Source: Bradyrhizobium sp. CCH5-F6
GTDB taxonomy: Bacteria; Pseudomonadota; Alphaproteobacteria; Rhizobiales; Xanthobacteraceae
Length of the DNA: 64,000 nt
Assembly: GCF_001556045.1 (NCBI RefSeq)
Contig: NZ_LSIC01000124.1
Location: forward strand, 111,162-175,161
Direction: 5' to 3'
The stretch's first letter is position 1. The number at the start of each line of letters is the position of its first letter. The notes beneath the pieces are model-generated. The model was given only the letters and a program-made list of their open reading frames with translations. It was not told where the DNA came from and did not search any database. Positions 1 through 8,780 of the stretch are shown piece by piece. The translations under genes and the position numbers were made by a program.

Positions 1-283
1 TGTTGATGTAGTATTTCTGCGGGTCGGTCATGGACTCGCCGACGAGGCTCGCCGCAGCGAAATGCATCACCGCGGTGATCTTGTGGTCGGCGAAGGCGCG
101 CGCCAGCATCGCGCCGTCGAGCAGATCGCCCGTCACCAGCGGGCCGGATACGAAGCTGCGATGACCTGTCGAGAGATTGTCATAAACGACGGGCTGATAG
201 CCGGCGGCGGTCAGTGCGCGGCAGGCATGCGAGCCAATATAGCCCGCGCCCCCGGTGACGAGGACGGTCGGTCGGTCGGTCAT
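1..283 (-). CDS. galE: UDP-glucose 4-epimerase, N-terminal part (cut by window edge)
   Basis: Reading the minus strand from an ATG at 281-283 gives about 94 residues that run off the left edge. They begin MTDRPTVLVTGGAGYIGSH, the glycine-rich NAD-binding loop of extended short-chain dehydrogenases, and continue with YDNLSTGHR and the FAAASLVGES stretch typical of GalE. GalE interconverts UDP-glucose and UDP-galactose in the cytoplasm and supplies UDP-galactose for polysaccharide. The gene starts 19 bases after the stop of the WecG-type gene on the same strand, so it is probably in the same exopolysaccharide operon. The substrate-specificity part lies outside the window, so a related sugar epimerase remains possible. 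Confidence 0.85.
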   Translation of the reverse strand, partial: MTDRPTVLVTGGAGYIGSHACRALTAAGYQPVVYDNLSTGHRSFVSGPLVTGDLLDGAMLARAFADHKITAVMHFAAASLVGESMTDPQKYYIN

Positions 284-302
284 GTCGTCTTTTGCTCTAT
301 TC

Positions 303-1106
303 TTAGCGGACGGTACGGTTGCGGCTGAAGAGAAGATAGAGCGCACGGGGGTTGGTGGTCAAATAGCGCCAGAACAGACGACGTGGTTCGAGCAATGTGC
401 GCCAGGCCCATTCGAGTCCGATCTTCTGCATCCATTGCGGCGCGCGGGAACGGCTGCCTGACAAGAAATTGAACAGGCCGCCGGATGTCTTGATGACGCC
501 AACATTGGTCAGATGCGGCGTGAACTCTTGCACGAATGCCTGCTCGTTGGGTACGCCGAGCGCGACCCACAGATAGTCCGGCGCGAGGGCATTGATCTCC
601 TCGACTTTGGCGCGCAGCGCCTCGCCTCGCAGATAGCCGTGGCTGCGGCCTACGATCTTGAGATGCGGATACATCTTCTGCACGTTCTCGACCGCAGCGG
701 CGTTTTCGGCCTCGCTGGCACCGAACATATAGAAGGTGCGGCCCAGGGCTTCGGCCTTGCGCGCGACGACGTGGAACAGGTCGGTGGTCGCGACGCGCTC
801 CGGCAGCGGGAACCAGGACTGCAGCTTCGAGGCGGCGACCAGCGGCTGACCGTCGGCGTTGATCAGGTCGGCGGCGCGGAACAGCCGCTCGGTCTGCGGT
901 TCGGTCGAGCAGCGCGCCAGCACCTCGCCATTGGCCGAGGTCAGGAACAGTGGACGGCCGATGCGACTGTCAGGGTTGGTCGCCTCGATCATGAAATCGG
1001 CGGTGGCTTCCAGGTCGAGCGCGGCCATGCGAAGCCCGCCGACGGTGAGTCTCGGCACGTCGGCGGTCGCCGCCCGTCCGTCGATGTTGACGCGGCGCTC
1101 AAGCAT
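303..1106 (-). CDS. WecG/TagA/CpsF family glycosyltransferase (GT26)
   Basis: A 267-residue protein matching the full length of the WecG/TagA/CpsF family, which transfers a sugar (often N-acetylmannosamine type or glucose) from a nucleotide donor onto a lipid-linked acceptor at the cytoplasmic face. Visible family marks are NADG at residues 83-86, ALGVPNEQ at 182-189, the SGGLFNFLSG segment near 208-217 and the C-terminal W-x-WR-x3-EPRRL-x2-RY element at 233-248. Its ATG (1104-1106) lies 8 bases inside the end of the upstream ExoP-like gene, so the two are probably translationally coupled. It should add an early or intermediate sugar of the exopolysaccharide repeat unit; donor and acceptor cannot be read from sequence. 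Confidence 0.9.
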   Translation of the reverse strand: MLERRVNIDGRAATADVPRLTVGGLRMAALDLEATADFMIEATNPDSRIGRPLFLTSANGEVLARCSTEPQTERLFRAADLINADGQPLVAASKLQSWFPLPERVATTDLFHVVARKAEALGRTFYMFGASEAENAAAVENVQKMYPHLKIVGRSHGYLRGEALRAKVEEINALAPDYLWVALGVPNEQAFVQEFTPHLTNVGVIKTSGGLFNFLSGSRSRAPQWMQKIGLEWAWRTLLEPRRLFWRYLTTNPRALYLLFSRNRTVR

Positions 1107-3465
1107 ATTGTTTGCCTCGCTGGCGCGTTTGCATGGCGGGAGTCAGTTCGTCGAGCACGACCCCGACGAGCTTCCGCTCGGCGGAGCCGAGCGCGGACAG
1201 CACCTCTTCCAGGCTGTCGTTGACGTCGAGGCTGGTCGGCAACACGGCCACCAGCGAGTCGATGTCGTCGAGCAGCTTGCGACCGCTGGCCGAGAGCGGC
1301 ATCGCCGGGCCGTCGAGGACGACGAGATCATAGCCTCCGGCGGAACGGGCCTGGGCAATCGCCTTGCGGATCGCGTCGCCAGTCTTGCCGGCGTCACCCT
1401 CCGCGGACGGCAGCACCGAAATGCCGTTGACCGTCTTGATCTCGCGTGCGCCTTTGCTGCCGATCGAGAGCCAGCCGAGCCTGCTCGGCTCGTTCTTGCC
1501 GGGACGGACGACCTTGTTCGAGAGCGAGCGGACCTGATGGTCGGCATCGATCATCAGCACGCGGGCGCCGTCGCGCGCGGCCGCCAGAGCGAAATTCAGC
1601 GCGGTCACGCTCCGTCCGGTGGTCGTGCCGGCACCGACGAGCGCGATGACCGGCATCGGCTTGCCGCCGGCGCGCCGGGCCGCTGATGCGCGCATGTCGC
1701 GCCAGGCGTTGAGCAGCGTCGTCAGCGGAAAGCCGGGACGGAGCGTCGGCCAACCCAGCCGCGTGAGGTCGATGCCGCCGCCGGTGGCGAGGATGGCGCC
1801 GAGCGTACGGATGACGTCGGCCTCCTGGAAGCGTGCGATCAGCGGTCGCTCGATCAGGGGCTCTTCGACCATCGAAGGCTGGAGCGGGGGCGCGGCAAGT
1901 TCCGGCGGCATCTGCTCGACTTCCGGAACTAGCGCGGTCGGCTGAGGCGGCAAGGCCTCTGGGCGCGCGCGCTGCGGAGCCCGCGCTGCATCCGGCGCCA
2001 GCGCGCGCTGCGGACGGGCGGGCGTCGGTGCCGGTGCGGTTGCGCCGAGCAGGAGCTCGGCCGCGACGAACCAGCTTGACGCGGCGATCGCGCCGAAGAT
2101 GAAGCCGATCATCGCGAACAGGCTCATTGCCGGCGGGAACGAGCGCCGCTGCGGCACCGTCGCCTCGCCGATGACCCGGGCCGCCGAAGTATTCAGACTC
2201 TCCTGTTCCTCGGTCTCGCGGGAGCGCTTGAGAAAAGACTGATAGACGTCGCGGCTGGCATCGGCTTCGCGCTCGAGCTCGCGCAAGCGCACGGCGGCCT
2301 GGCTGAGCTGCACGCTCTGCCGTTTCTGCGCTTCCAGCGCCCGGTTGAGCGAGGCTTCGAAATCGCGGGCGCGCGTCAAATCGTTCTTGGCGGACTGAGC
2401 GAAGCGGTCGATCTCTTCGGCGATGGTGCGCTTGAGGTCCTCGACCTGCTTCTCCGTCTGGCGCAGCGCCGGATGGCGTGGTCCGAGCTCGCCGGCCTGC
2501 TCCGCATATTTCTTGCGGGCGTCGGCATATTGCGCGCGCAGGTTCGCGATGGTTGGCGATTGCAGCGCTTCCGGAATCGCGCCGGCATCGGCAGCGGTAC
2601 GGCGGCTCGCCTCGATCTGGTCGAGCCGCGCCTGCGCGTCCATGGTCGCTGCGCGTGCAGCGGAAAGGCGCTGGTTGCTGGCGGAAAGCTGCTGATCGCT
2701 GATCAGCGCATCCTGGGTGCCGACGAAATTGTTCTGGGCCTTGTAAGTCGCAAGCGCGGTCTCGGCGTTGCGCAGCCGATCGCGCAGCTCCTTCAGCCGG
2801 CTGGAGAGATCGTTAGTCGCGCGCCGTGCGGCCGAAGCCTGCGAGTTGCGGGATTCGGCGAGATAGGCATTGGTCAGCGTGTTGGCCAGCATCGCCGCTT
2901 TTGCGGGATCCGTCGACCAGACCTCGATGTCGACGATGAAGCTCTTCTCGGTCTTGCGGACGGTGATGTGCCTGTTCAGCGCCTCGAGCGCCGCAAGCTG
3001 CACTTCCTTCGCCTCCGCGGCGGAGGGCGCGCGAGGCTGAAGGCCGATGAGGCCGAGCAGCGACGACATCAGGCTCTTGCCGTCACCGCCGCCGAACTCC
3101 GGATCCTTCTCGAGGCCGGCCTGCTGGATCACCTGGAGCAGCACGCTGTTGGAGGTGATCAGGCGCGCCTGGCTCTCCACCACCATGGACATGCCGGAGA
3201 CGTCCTGCGCGCGGGGCGTGAGTTCGCGGTCGACGAGTTGAAGCTCGCGCGGGTCGACATAGAGCTGGGCGGTGGCGGTGTAGCGGGGCGTCACGCTCTT
3301 GCCGATGGTGACTGCAAGCATCGCGCCGAGCAGGGCGGCCGCGGTGATCGCTACCTTTCGCCGCCAGAGCAGATTGGCGAGCTCCAGCACGTTGAAGCCG
3401 GCCTGAGGCTTCCGTTGCGGGGCCTCCGGTCCGGCCCGGTCGATCGGCTGGCTATAGTCAAGCAT
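1099..3465 (-). CDS. ExoP-like Wzz/BY-kinase chain-length protein
   Basis: A 788-residue inner-membrane protein with the architecture of ExoP/Wzc polysaccharide co-polymerases. An N-terminal Wzz domain starts with a membrane segment near residues 35-58. A long periplasmic coiled-coil region rich in Arg, Glu and Ala follows, then a second membrane segment near 450-475, a Pro/Ala-rich linker and a C-terminal cytoplasmic P-loop domain. That domain has VGAGTTTGRS (610-619), a Walker A' VLMIDAD (636-642) and a Walker B-like VVLDGP (715-720). The P-loop has Arg where BY-kinases carry the catalytic Lys, and the C-terminus lacks a tyrosine cluster (one Tyr, second from the end). It probably controls exopolysaccharide chain length; kinase activity is doubtful. 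A GGGGA ribosome site precedes the ATG at 3463-3465. Confidence 0.9.
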   Translation of the reverse strand: MLDYSQPIDRAGPEAPQRKPQAGFNVLELANLLWRRKVAITAAALLGAMLAVTIGKSVTPRYTATAQLYVDPRELQLVDRELTPRAQDVSGMSMVVESQARLITSNSVLLQVIQQAGLEKDPEFGGGDGKSLMSSLLGLIGLQPRAPSAAEAKEVQLAALEALNRHITVRKTEKSFIVDIEVWSTDPAKAAMLANTLTNAYLAESRNSQASAARRATNDLSSRLKELRDRLRNAETALATYKAQNNFVGTQDALISDQQLSASNQRLSAARAATMDAQARLDQIEASRRTAADAGAIPEALQSPTIANLRAQYADARKKYAEQAGELGPRHPALRQTEKQVEDLKRTIAEEIDRFAQSAKNDLTRARDFEASLNRALEAQKRQSVQLSQAAVRLRELEREADASRDVYQSFLKRSRETEEQESLNTSAARVIGEATVPQRRSFPPAMSLFAMIGFIFGAIAASSWFVAAELLLGATAPAPTPARPQRALAPDAARAPQRARPEALPPQPTALVPEVEQMPPELAAPPLQPSMVEEPLIERPLIARFQEADVIRTLGAILATGGGIDLTRLGWPTLRPGFPLTTLLNAWRDMRASAARRAGGKPMPVIALVGAGTTTGRSVTALNFALAAARDGARVLMIDADHQVRSLSNKVVRPGKNEPSRLGWLSIGSKGAREIKTVNGISVLPSAEGDAGKTGDAIRKAIAQARSAGGYDLVVLDGPAMPLSASGRKLLDDIDSLVAVLPTSLDVNDSLEEVLSALGSAERKLVGVVLDELTPAMQTRQRGKQYA

Positions 3466-3756
3466 GATCCCCAGCTTTCATTCCAACTGCCGCGGGCTGA
3501 GGGGTTACTCTTCGCTCTACGCCACGCACCCGGGATATGGGTGTCCAGTCAACGCAACAGGGAAAATTAACCATACTCACGGGGGGACTATTCACCGAAA
3601 TGGCAAACAAAGCGTTTAAGCGCGTGCGCCTGTTCAGCTCGTTCCTGTCAGGCTCGCGATGCCGGAATTTTCCAGGAATTAATGGTTCGTTACCGCGCGC
3701 AGCATGGCCGCGAGCTTCCGCTCGTCCAGTGATGGGCCGCACGCGTGCCATGCCCG
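3466..3756. other. non-coding gap before the ExoP-like gene
   Basis: A 291-base gap between two minus-strand genes. No convincing coding frame is visible. It is lower in GC than its flanks, contains short A/T-rich runs around 3560-3620, and is the likely place for a promoter driving the ExoP-like/WecG/galE operon. I could not fix a promoter by eye. Confidence 0.4.
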
Positions 3757-4557
3757 TCAGCGCTTCCTCAGGATGACGTGATAGTCGCCGCGGCGGACGT
3801 CGGTGCCGCGCGGAAGCACAGCGTTCAGCATCGCGGCGCCGGCGTCGACGAGGGCCGCGAACAGCGGCTTGCGCCGGCGCATCTCAGGGTAGCGCGGGCT
3901 CTCGACTTCACGACGATAGATCATGTCGAGGCCGTTGGCGGCCGCGAATGCTACGAGCCGGGGCAGCGTCACAAGCGGATGGAAGAACGTCGGGAACGGC
4001 GGTTCGCCGGGCAGGCCGGCATCCTTGATGCCGCGGATGTGCCGGTAGAACCAGACGTGGAACCAGTGCGGCGAGTATTTGGTGACGACCCCGGAGAGCG
4101 AGCGCGGGTTGGGCGCGCCGATCAGGATCATCCCGCCGCGCTTGAGCGAGTCGCGGAAGTTCAAGAGCGCGGCGTCGACCTTCGGCAGATGCTCGATGAC
4201 GTTGTAGCAGATCACGAGATCGAAAGTCTCGCGCCCGAAGCGGTAGGTCTGGACGTCGCCGAGGATCGCCTCGTCGGCGTAGGTGTTGTTACGGACCTGG
4301 TCCTCGTCGATGTCGACGACGGTGACTCTGCTGCGGCCCAGCAATTCCGGCGGCAGGACGCTGCACGAGCCGCCGCCGGCTTCATAGATGGCGAGCCGGT
4401 CCTGCGGCAGCTCGCGGCACAGCACATCGTGCACGGCGAGCAGGCTGTCGCGTGCTTCGCCGGGGACCAGATCGTGCAGCGCCTGGGTGGGTGGTGTGGC
4501 CGCGGAGACGTTGATTGCCGTGGCTGTCGCGAAGTCGATCGTGGCTGGCTTGTTCAT
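3757..4557 (-). CDS. class I SAM-dependent methyltransferase
   Basis: A 266-residue cytoplasmic protein with the Rossmann methyltransferase core. Motif I is YEAGGGSC (residues 58-65), an acidic ribose-binding strand VDID is at 81-84, and the motif IV region FDLVICYNVIEHL is at 112-124. The last is typical of Methyltransf_11/UbiE-like enzymes. The substrate is unknown; the position between polysaccharide genes suggests methylation of a sugar or lipid-linked intermediate. It lies 291 bases upstream of the ExoP-like gene on the same strand and is divergent from a GT2 glycosyltransferase at 4966. Start is the ATG at 4555-4557, the first in frame. Confidence 0.85.
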   Translation of the reverse strand: MNKPATIDFATATAINVSAATPPTQALHDLVPGEARDSLLAVHDVLCRELPQDRLAIYEAGGGSCSVLPPELLGRSRVTVVDIDEDQVRNNTYADEAILGDVQTYRFGRETFDLVICYNVIEHLPKVDAALLNFRDSLKRGGMILIGAPNPRSLSGVVTKYSPHWFHVWFYRHIRGIKDAGLPGEPPFPTFFHPLVTLPRLVAFAAANGLDMIYRREVESPRYPEMRRRKPLFAALVDAGAAMLNAVLPRGTDVRRGDYHVILRKR

Positions 4558-4965
4558 GATTTTCTGACCGCGCTTGTTCTATTCAAATTTACAGGAAAAG
4601 ACTTGCTTGCCCGAAGAGCAAATCTGATGCCGCGCCGTCTCACTGATCGCAGTGCTTACGGGCAGGTTAATGCGTATAGGCGTTAACTACGGCGTTGTTC
4701 ATGTTGAGATGCTGTCGGCGCACTGGACCGCGAATTGCACTACCACGCGTGCGAGGTTCTGCGGCAGAAGCACGCGAAGGCGGTTAACTGCATGGTGTTG
4801 GGCCAAGATGACTGCAGATGGCCGGCGTGGCGTGGCGGATGTGCCGCGCGCCGACCGTTCATTTTGGCACGCATCTGTTCCGCTGCGGCGTGCCATCGCG
4901 GGACGAGGTCGATCCGCGCGATCGAAGCAGGGCTTTTTCAATATATCTCGGACATCTAGGACGTC
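4558..4965. promoter_or_regulatory. divergent intergenic region in the polysaccharide locus
   Basis: This 408-base gap separates the divergent methyltransferase and GT2 genes and must hold both promoters. It is visibly richer in A and T than the genes around it. Short open frames here have no family features and I consider them chance. No clear hexamer pair or operator was found by eye. Confidence 0.4.
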
Positions 4966-5994
4966 ATGACATTGATCCCGACAGACCTGTCCGCCACGCG
5001 CATCTCGGACGTCGTGTGCGATCCCAACCGGGAGATCGTGGCGAGCTCCCGCGTCATCGACCTGTCGGTTGGAATTGTCGTCTGCATTCCCTGTTTCCGG
5101 CGCCCGCAGCATCTGCGGCTGACCCTGGACTCGCTTGCGAGCCAGCGTACACCCCGCTCTTTCGCCGTCGTCATGGTCGAGAATGACGCTGCGCGGCGCG
5201 AGAGCGCGCCGGTCGCCGCCGAGTATCTCGCCGATGGCCGGCTCCAGGGCGTCTGCCTCGTCGAGAAACGGCAGGGCAATTGCCAGGCGATCAACGCCGC
5301 GTTCGAGACGGCGCAAGCGTTGTTCCCCGCCGCGACCCGCTTCCTGATGATCGACGACGACGAGATCGCCTCACCCGACTGGCTCGAGCTGATGGTTCGC
5401 ACCGCGGAGGCGACCGGCGCCGACGTGGTCGGCGGGCCGGTGCTGCCGGTGTTCGACGACGACAGCCAACCCTGGCTGGCGCGGCATCCGGCCTTCTGTC
5501 CCGCCTATGACTATAGCGGGGCGGTGCCGCTGATCTATGGCTGCGGCAACTGTCTGATCACCCGTGCCGCTTTCGAACGATTCGAGCGTCCCGCGTTCGA
5601 TCTGCGCTTCAATTTCCTCGGTGGCGGCGATTGCGACTTCTTCGTGCGGTGCCGTGACGCCGGCCTGCGCTTCCACTGGACTGCGGAGGCCGTCATCACC
5701 GAGACCGTTCCGCACAACCGCACCAGCCTCGGCTGGATCGCGAAGCGCGGCCTGCGCATCGGTGCGATCAACTATCGTGTGCAGTACAAGGCCGCGCAGA
5801 GCGCGGCGGCGCGGGCGCGGGTGTTCGCGCAGATGCTTGGACGGCTGCCGCTGTCGCTGGTTCGCACCGCAGCCTTGTTGACGTCGTCGAAAGCCGTCGT
5901 CGCGATGCATCCCATGATGGTTGCGTTTGGCGCTGCCTTGGCGGCTTTCGGCGTCGAGCCGAAGCCTTATGAGGCCTCAAAGATCGTCTCTTGA
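4966..5994 (+). CDS. family 2 glycosyltransferase
   Basis: A 342-residue GT2 (GT-A fold) glycosyltransferase. The nucleotide-binding strand is VVCIPCFRRP (residues 38-47), the metal-binding acidic motif is IDDDE (129-133), and a GGGDCDFF segment in the second half corresponds to the acceptor/catalytic ED-type region. GT2 enzymes transfer sugars from nucleotide donors to growing lipid-linked repeat units at the inner face of the membrane. The C-terminal 80 residues are basic and weakly hydrophobic and may sit at the membrane. It converges with the next GT2 gene 12 bases downstream. Donor sugar is unknown. Confidence 0.88.
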   Translation: MTLIPTDLSATRISDVVCDPNREIVASSRVIDLSVGIVVCIPCFRRPQHLRLTLDSLASQRTPRSFAVVMVENDAARRESAPVAAEYLADGRLQGVCLVEKRQGNCQAINAAFETAQALFPAATRFLMIDDDEIASPDWLELMVRTAEATGADVVGGPVLPVFDDDSQPWLARHPAFCPAYDYSGAVPLIYGCGNCLITRAAFERFERPAFDLRFNFLGGGDCDFFVRCRDAGLRFHWTAEAVITETVPHNRTSLGWIAKRGLRIGAINYRVQYKAAQSAAARARVFAQMLGRLPLSLVRTAALLTSSKAVVAMHPMMVAFGAALAAFGVEPKPYEASKIVS

Positions 5995-6006
5995 GGCGGC
6001 GGCGGA

Positions 6007-6990
6007 CTAGATGCCGAAACGGGCGAGGGCGACCCTGATCGCGGAGCGTGGCAGCGATTTGAGCGACCGCCGGCCGATCATCGCGAGATAAGCGAAGGCC
6101 TCGCGATACCTGCCGAAGCGAACCGCTTGCATCGCCGAATAGGTGACGAGATGGATCTCGGCTGCCTGGCGCAACCCGCTCGCCGTGCCCTCGGGCAGTC
6201 TCGCCAGGATCAGCCCGTCGTCGAACACCCGTGCGACCGCCGGCAAGAAATCCTGCGGTGTTCGCACCGCCGCGTTCATCGTGTTGGCGGTGTGCAGGCG
6301 ATAGTCCAGCAGGAGCTTTGGCGCGAATTCGAACTCGCCGATTGCCGCAAGGCGGCACCAGCAATGCCAGTCTTCGCAATATTTGAGGGAGACGTCGAAA
6401 CCGCCGATGGCGCGGAAAGCCTCCGCGCGGGTAAGCGCGATGCCGCCATTGACGATGAAGTTGCCGCTCGCGAGCCGCTCCAGCACGTCGCCTGATGGCT
6501 TGCGGCGTGCTTTCAGCAGGTCGCGCCGACCGATCTGCCGTCCTTCGCTGTCGATCGTGTTGTAATCGCCATAGACGAGAACCGCGCGTGGAGCACCGCG
6601 CGCTGCCGCCAGCAGCGCCGCCACCGCGCCGGGCCGCAGGCGGTCGTCGGCATCGAGGAAGATGAGCCACTCGCCGCTCGCATGCCGGGCGCCGAGATTG
6701 CGCGCCGCCGAGACGCCGGCGGAGTCGTTTTGGATCAGGCGCACCCGCGAGTCGTGCACGTCACGGACGATCGCAACAGTGTCGTCGGACGAGCCGTCGT
6801 CCACGACGATCACCTCGCCGACATCGGCTTGCGCAAGCGCGCTCGCAATGGTTTCCCCGACATAGGCTGCAGCGTTCTTGGCGGGAATGACGACGGATAC
6901 CGCGACCGGGTTCGCCGGCAGCGGGCTACGTATGCCGGCAGACGCGCGCGGTGCGACCGGCAGTTCGAGAACGTCGTCGGCGGTGATCAC
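6007..6990 (-). CDS. family 2 glycosyltransferase (GTG start)
   Basis: A 327-residue GT2 enzyme. It shows VSVVIPAKN (residues 31-39), VVDDGSSDD (62-70) and FLDADD (111-116), the classical first-strand, acidic-loop and DxD signatures of the GT-A fold. An ED-W segment (YCEDWHCW) further on is the usual catalytic-base region. The reading frame opens at a GTG (6988-6990) and no better ATG is visible upstream, so the start is uncertain by a few codons. It lies convergent to the preceding GT2 and divergent to the Wzy/ligase-like gene, and probably adds one sugar of the exopolysaccharide unit. Confidence 0.87.
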   Translation of the reverse strand: MITADDVLELPVAPRASAGIRSPLPANPVAVSVVIPAKNAAAYVGETIASALAQADVGEVIVVDDGSSDDTVAIVRDVHDSRVRLIQNDSAGVSAARNLGARHASGEWLIFLDADDRLRPGAVAALLAAARGAPRAVLVYGDYNTIDSEGRQIGRRDLLKARRKPSGDVLERLASGNFIVNGGIALTRAEAFRAIGGFDVSLKYCEDWHCWCRLAAIGEFEFAPKLLLDYRLHTANTMNAAVRTPQDFLPAVARVFDDGLILARLPEGTASGLRQAAEIHLVTYSAMQAVRFGRYREAFAYLAMIGRRSLKSLPRSAIRVALARFGI

Positions 6991-7294
6991 GAGGCAGCTC
7001 GCCTTCTTAATGGACTATTAACCAGGGCGCATCTGCCGCGCTTGCCAACGCCAGCGGACGCAACCTCGGGCGCTGCGGATGATATCCCCATTGTGGTCGA
7101 AGCGTTGCCGCGAAGGTCTGCACGGCGCCGGTTTCGTGTATTAGCGTTAAGCCGGAGCCATCGAGCCGATGGCAAGCCTGGAAGAATGCGGCCGCAGCTC
7201 GATTGCACGAGTGTCCGCCATCGTCGGGATGCTGGTTGACGGATGGTTAACGGGGACGAGCTAGAAATTGAGGCCCCCCGCCCATCACTTGCCT

Positions 7295-8659
7295 ATGGAT
7301 TGCAGTTTGGATCGCAGCGCCGCAGACACGACTGAGATCGAGGCGAGATCGCTCGGCCATGTCCTGCGCCACGCCCTTGCGGGGCTCAACGCCTTGCACG
7401 CAGCGCGCTGCGTCGTGGCGGTCGGGTCGCTGCTGCTGGTGCTGGTGACGCTCGATCCGTTCCCGGACCTGCGCAATCCCGACGTCACCGCCATCGTGGG
7501 CGGACGAATGGCACTGACCTATGTCTCCTGGGGGCTCCTGGCTGCGGTCGCGATGCTGTGTGTCGCAATCTCGGATGCGCCTGCGCTGAAGAGCCTGCTG
7601 ACACCGCTTCATCTCTGTCTCGTGGGGTGGCTGATGGTCAACATCGTCTTCTCCGAGAGCCGCGGCGTCTCGCTCCAGCGGTTCGTGCTCACGGCCAGCG
7701 TGACATCGCTCGCCGTCTTGCTGCCGTTGCTGCCGCCGACGCAGCGCAGTTTCAACCTTTGCCTCGGTGCCGCCGCGCTGGCGCTGCTAGCGCTGTGCTA
7801 TCTCGGCGTCTTCCTCGCGCCGCAATATTCGATCCACACGGCGCTCGATATCACCGAGCCGCAGCTCGCCGGCGACTGGCGCGGCAGTTTCGGCCACAAG
7901 AACGTCGCCTCGCCGGTGATGACCATACTGGTCTATGTCGGCATCTACCTGTCCGCCGTCGGCTCCTTCGTGATGGGCCCGGCGATCGCCGCGCTTGCCG
8001 GCATCTTCCTGATCTTCACCGGCGGCAAGACGTCCTCGGTGCTTTGCGTTGCGATCTACGCGCTGGCGTCGCTGGTCTTCGTCACGCGGAGCGCGTGGCT
8101 GAAGCGGATCATCTGCTTCGTGCCGCTGATCCTGATGAACCTGCTCACGGTCGGCAGCGTCATGAGCCCGGCGCTCGGTGGCTTGACGCGGCTGCTTCCG
8201 CTCGATCCCACCTTCACCGGCCGCTCCGCGATCTGGGAGTTCGCGCTCGCGGCCGTCGCGGAGAAGCCGATCATCGGTCACGGCTATGCGGCGTTCTGGG
8301 ACGACGTGACGGCACGTCAGACCGCGCAAGGTGCCGAATGGGCGACCACCGCGGCTCATAGCCACAACAGCTATCTCGATCTCGCAGTCACCATCGGCCT
8401 GCCTGGCCTGTTGCTGGTCGTTCTCGTCTTCGTGCTGGCGCCGCTCGGCAATTTCCAGACGGCCCAGGCGCACAGCCGCAGCAGCGCGCTGGCCAAGCTG
8501 TTCCTGACCGTATGGCTGTTCGGTCTGTACTACGGAGCCACCGAGACCTTCCTGCTCGATCGGCAGAATCCGATCTGGTTCATGTTCGCTTTTGCCGTGG
8601 CCGGCCTCCACTTCCTGGCGAGGTTCCAATGCGTCGAGCAGATGGAACCAAAACCCTGA
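7295..8659 (+). CDS. O-antigen ligase/Wzy-like polymerase membrane protein
   Basis: About 454 residues with roughly ten to twelve hydrophobic segments. In the second half a larger loop carries GRSAIWEFALAAV and then HGYAAFW and AHSHNSYLDL, matching the Wzy_C/WaaL (O-antigen ligase) family, whose loop His and Arg residues are functionally important. In this setting it is most likely the exopolysaccharide polymerase, joining undecaprenyl-linked units in the periplasm, but a ligase role cannot be excluded. I take the ATG at 7295; a TTG nine codons upstream at 7268, with a weak GGGGACGAG site before it, is the alternative. Nothing on the same strand precedes it closely. Confidence 0.85.
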   Translation: MDCSLDRSAADTTEIEARSLGHVLRHALAGLNALHAARCVVAVGSLLLVLVTLDPFPDLRNPDVTAIVGGRMALTYVSWGLLAAVAMLCVAISDAPALKSLLTPLHLCLVGWLMVNIVFSESRGVSLQRFVLTASVTSLAVLLPLLPPTQRSFNLCLGAAALALLALCYLGVFLAPQYSIHTALDITEPQLAGDWRGSFGHKNVASPVMTILVYVGIYLSAVGSFVMGPAIAALAGIFLIFTGGKTSSVLCVAIYALASLVFVTRSAWLKRIICFVPLILMNLLTVGSVMSPALGGLTRLLPLDPTFTGRSAIWEFALAAVAEKPIIGHGYAAFWDDVTARQTAQGAEWATTAAHSHNSYLDLAVTIGLPGLLLVVLVFVLAPLGNFQTAQAHSRSSALAKLFLTVWLFGLYYGATETFLLDRQNPIWFMFAFAVAGLHFLARFQCVEQMEPKP

Positions 8660-8780
8660 CAGCTTGTCGCAGCCGGGCCGTCCCGAGTGGCAACTGCTTA
8701 AGGATGAGCAGAGACGTTGCTTGTGGTCTGCAGCAGAACATCATCTATCTGGAAACACTCAGTAGTCGTATGCGCAACGA

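Noticed and set aside
2473..3570. Plus-strand 365-codon frame opposite the ExoP-like gene
   Set aside because: Composition of a shadow frame (Leu, Arg, Gly, Asp rich), no ribosome site and no domain.
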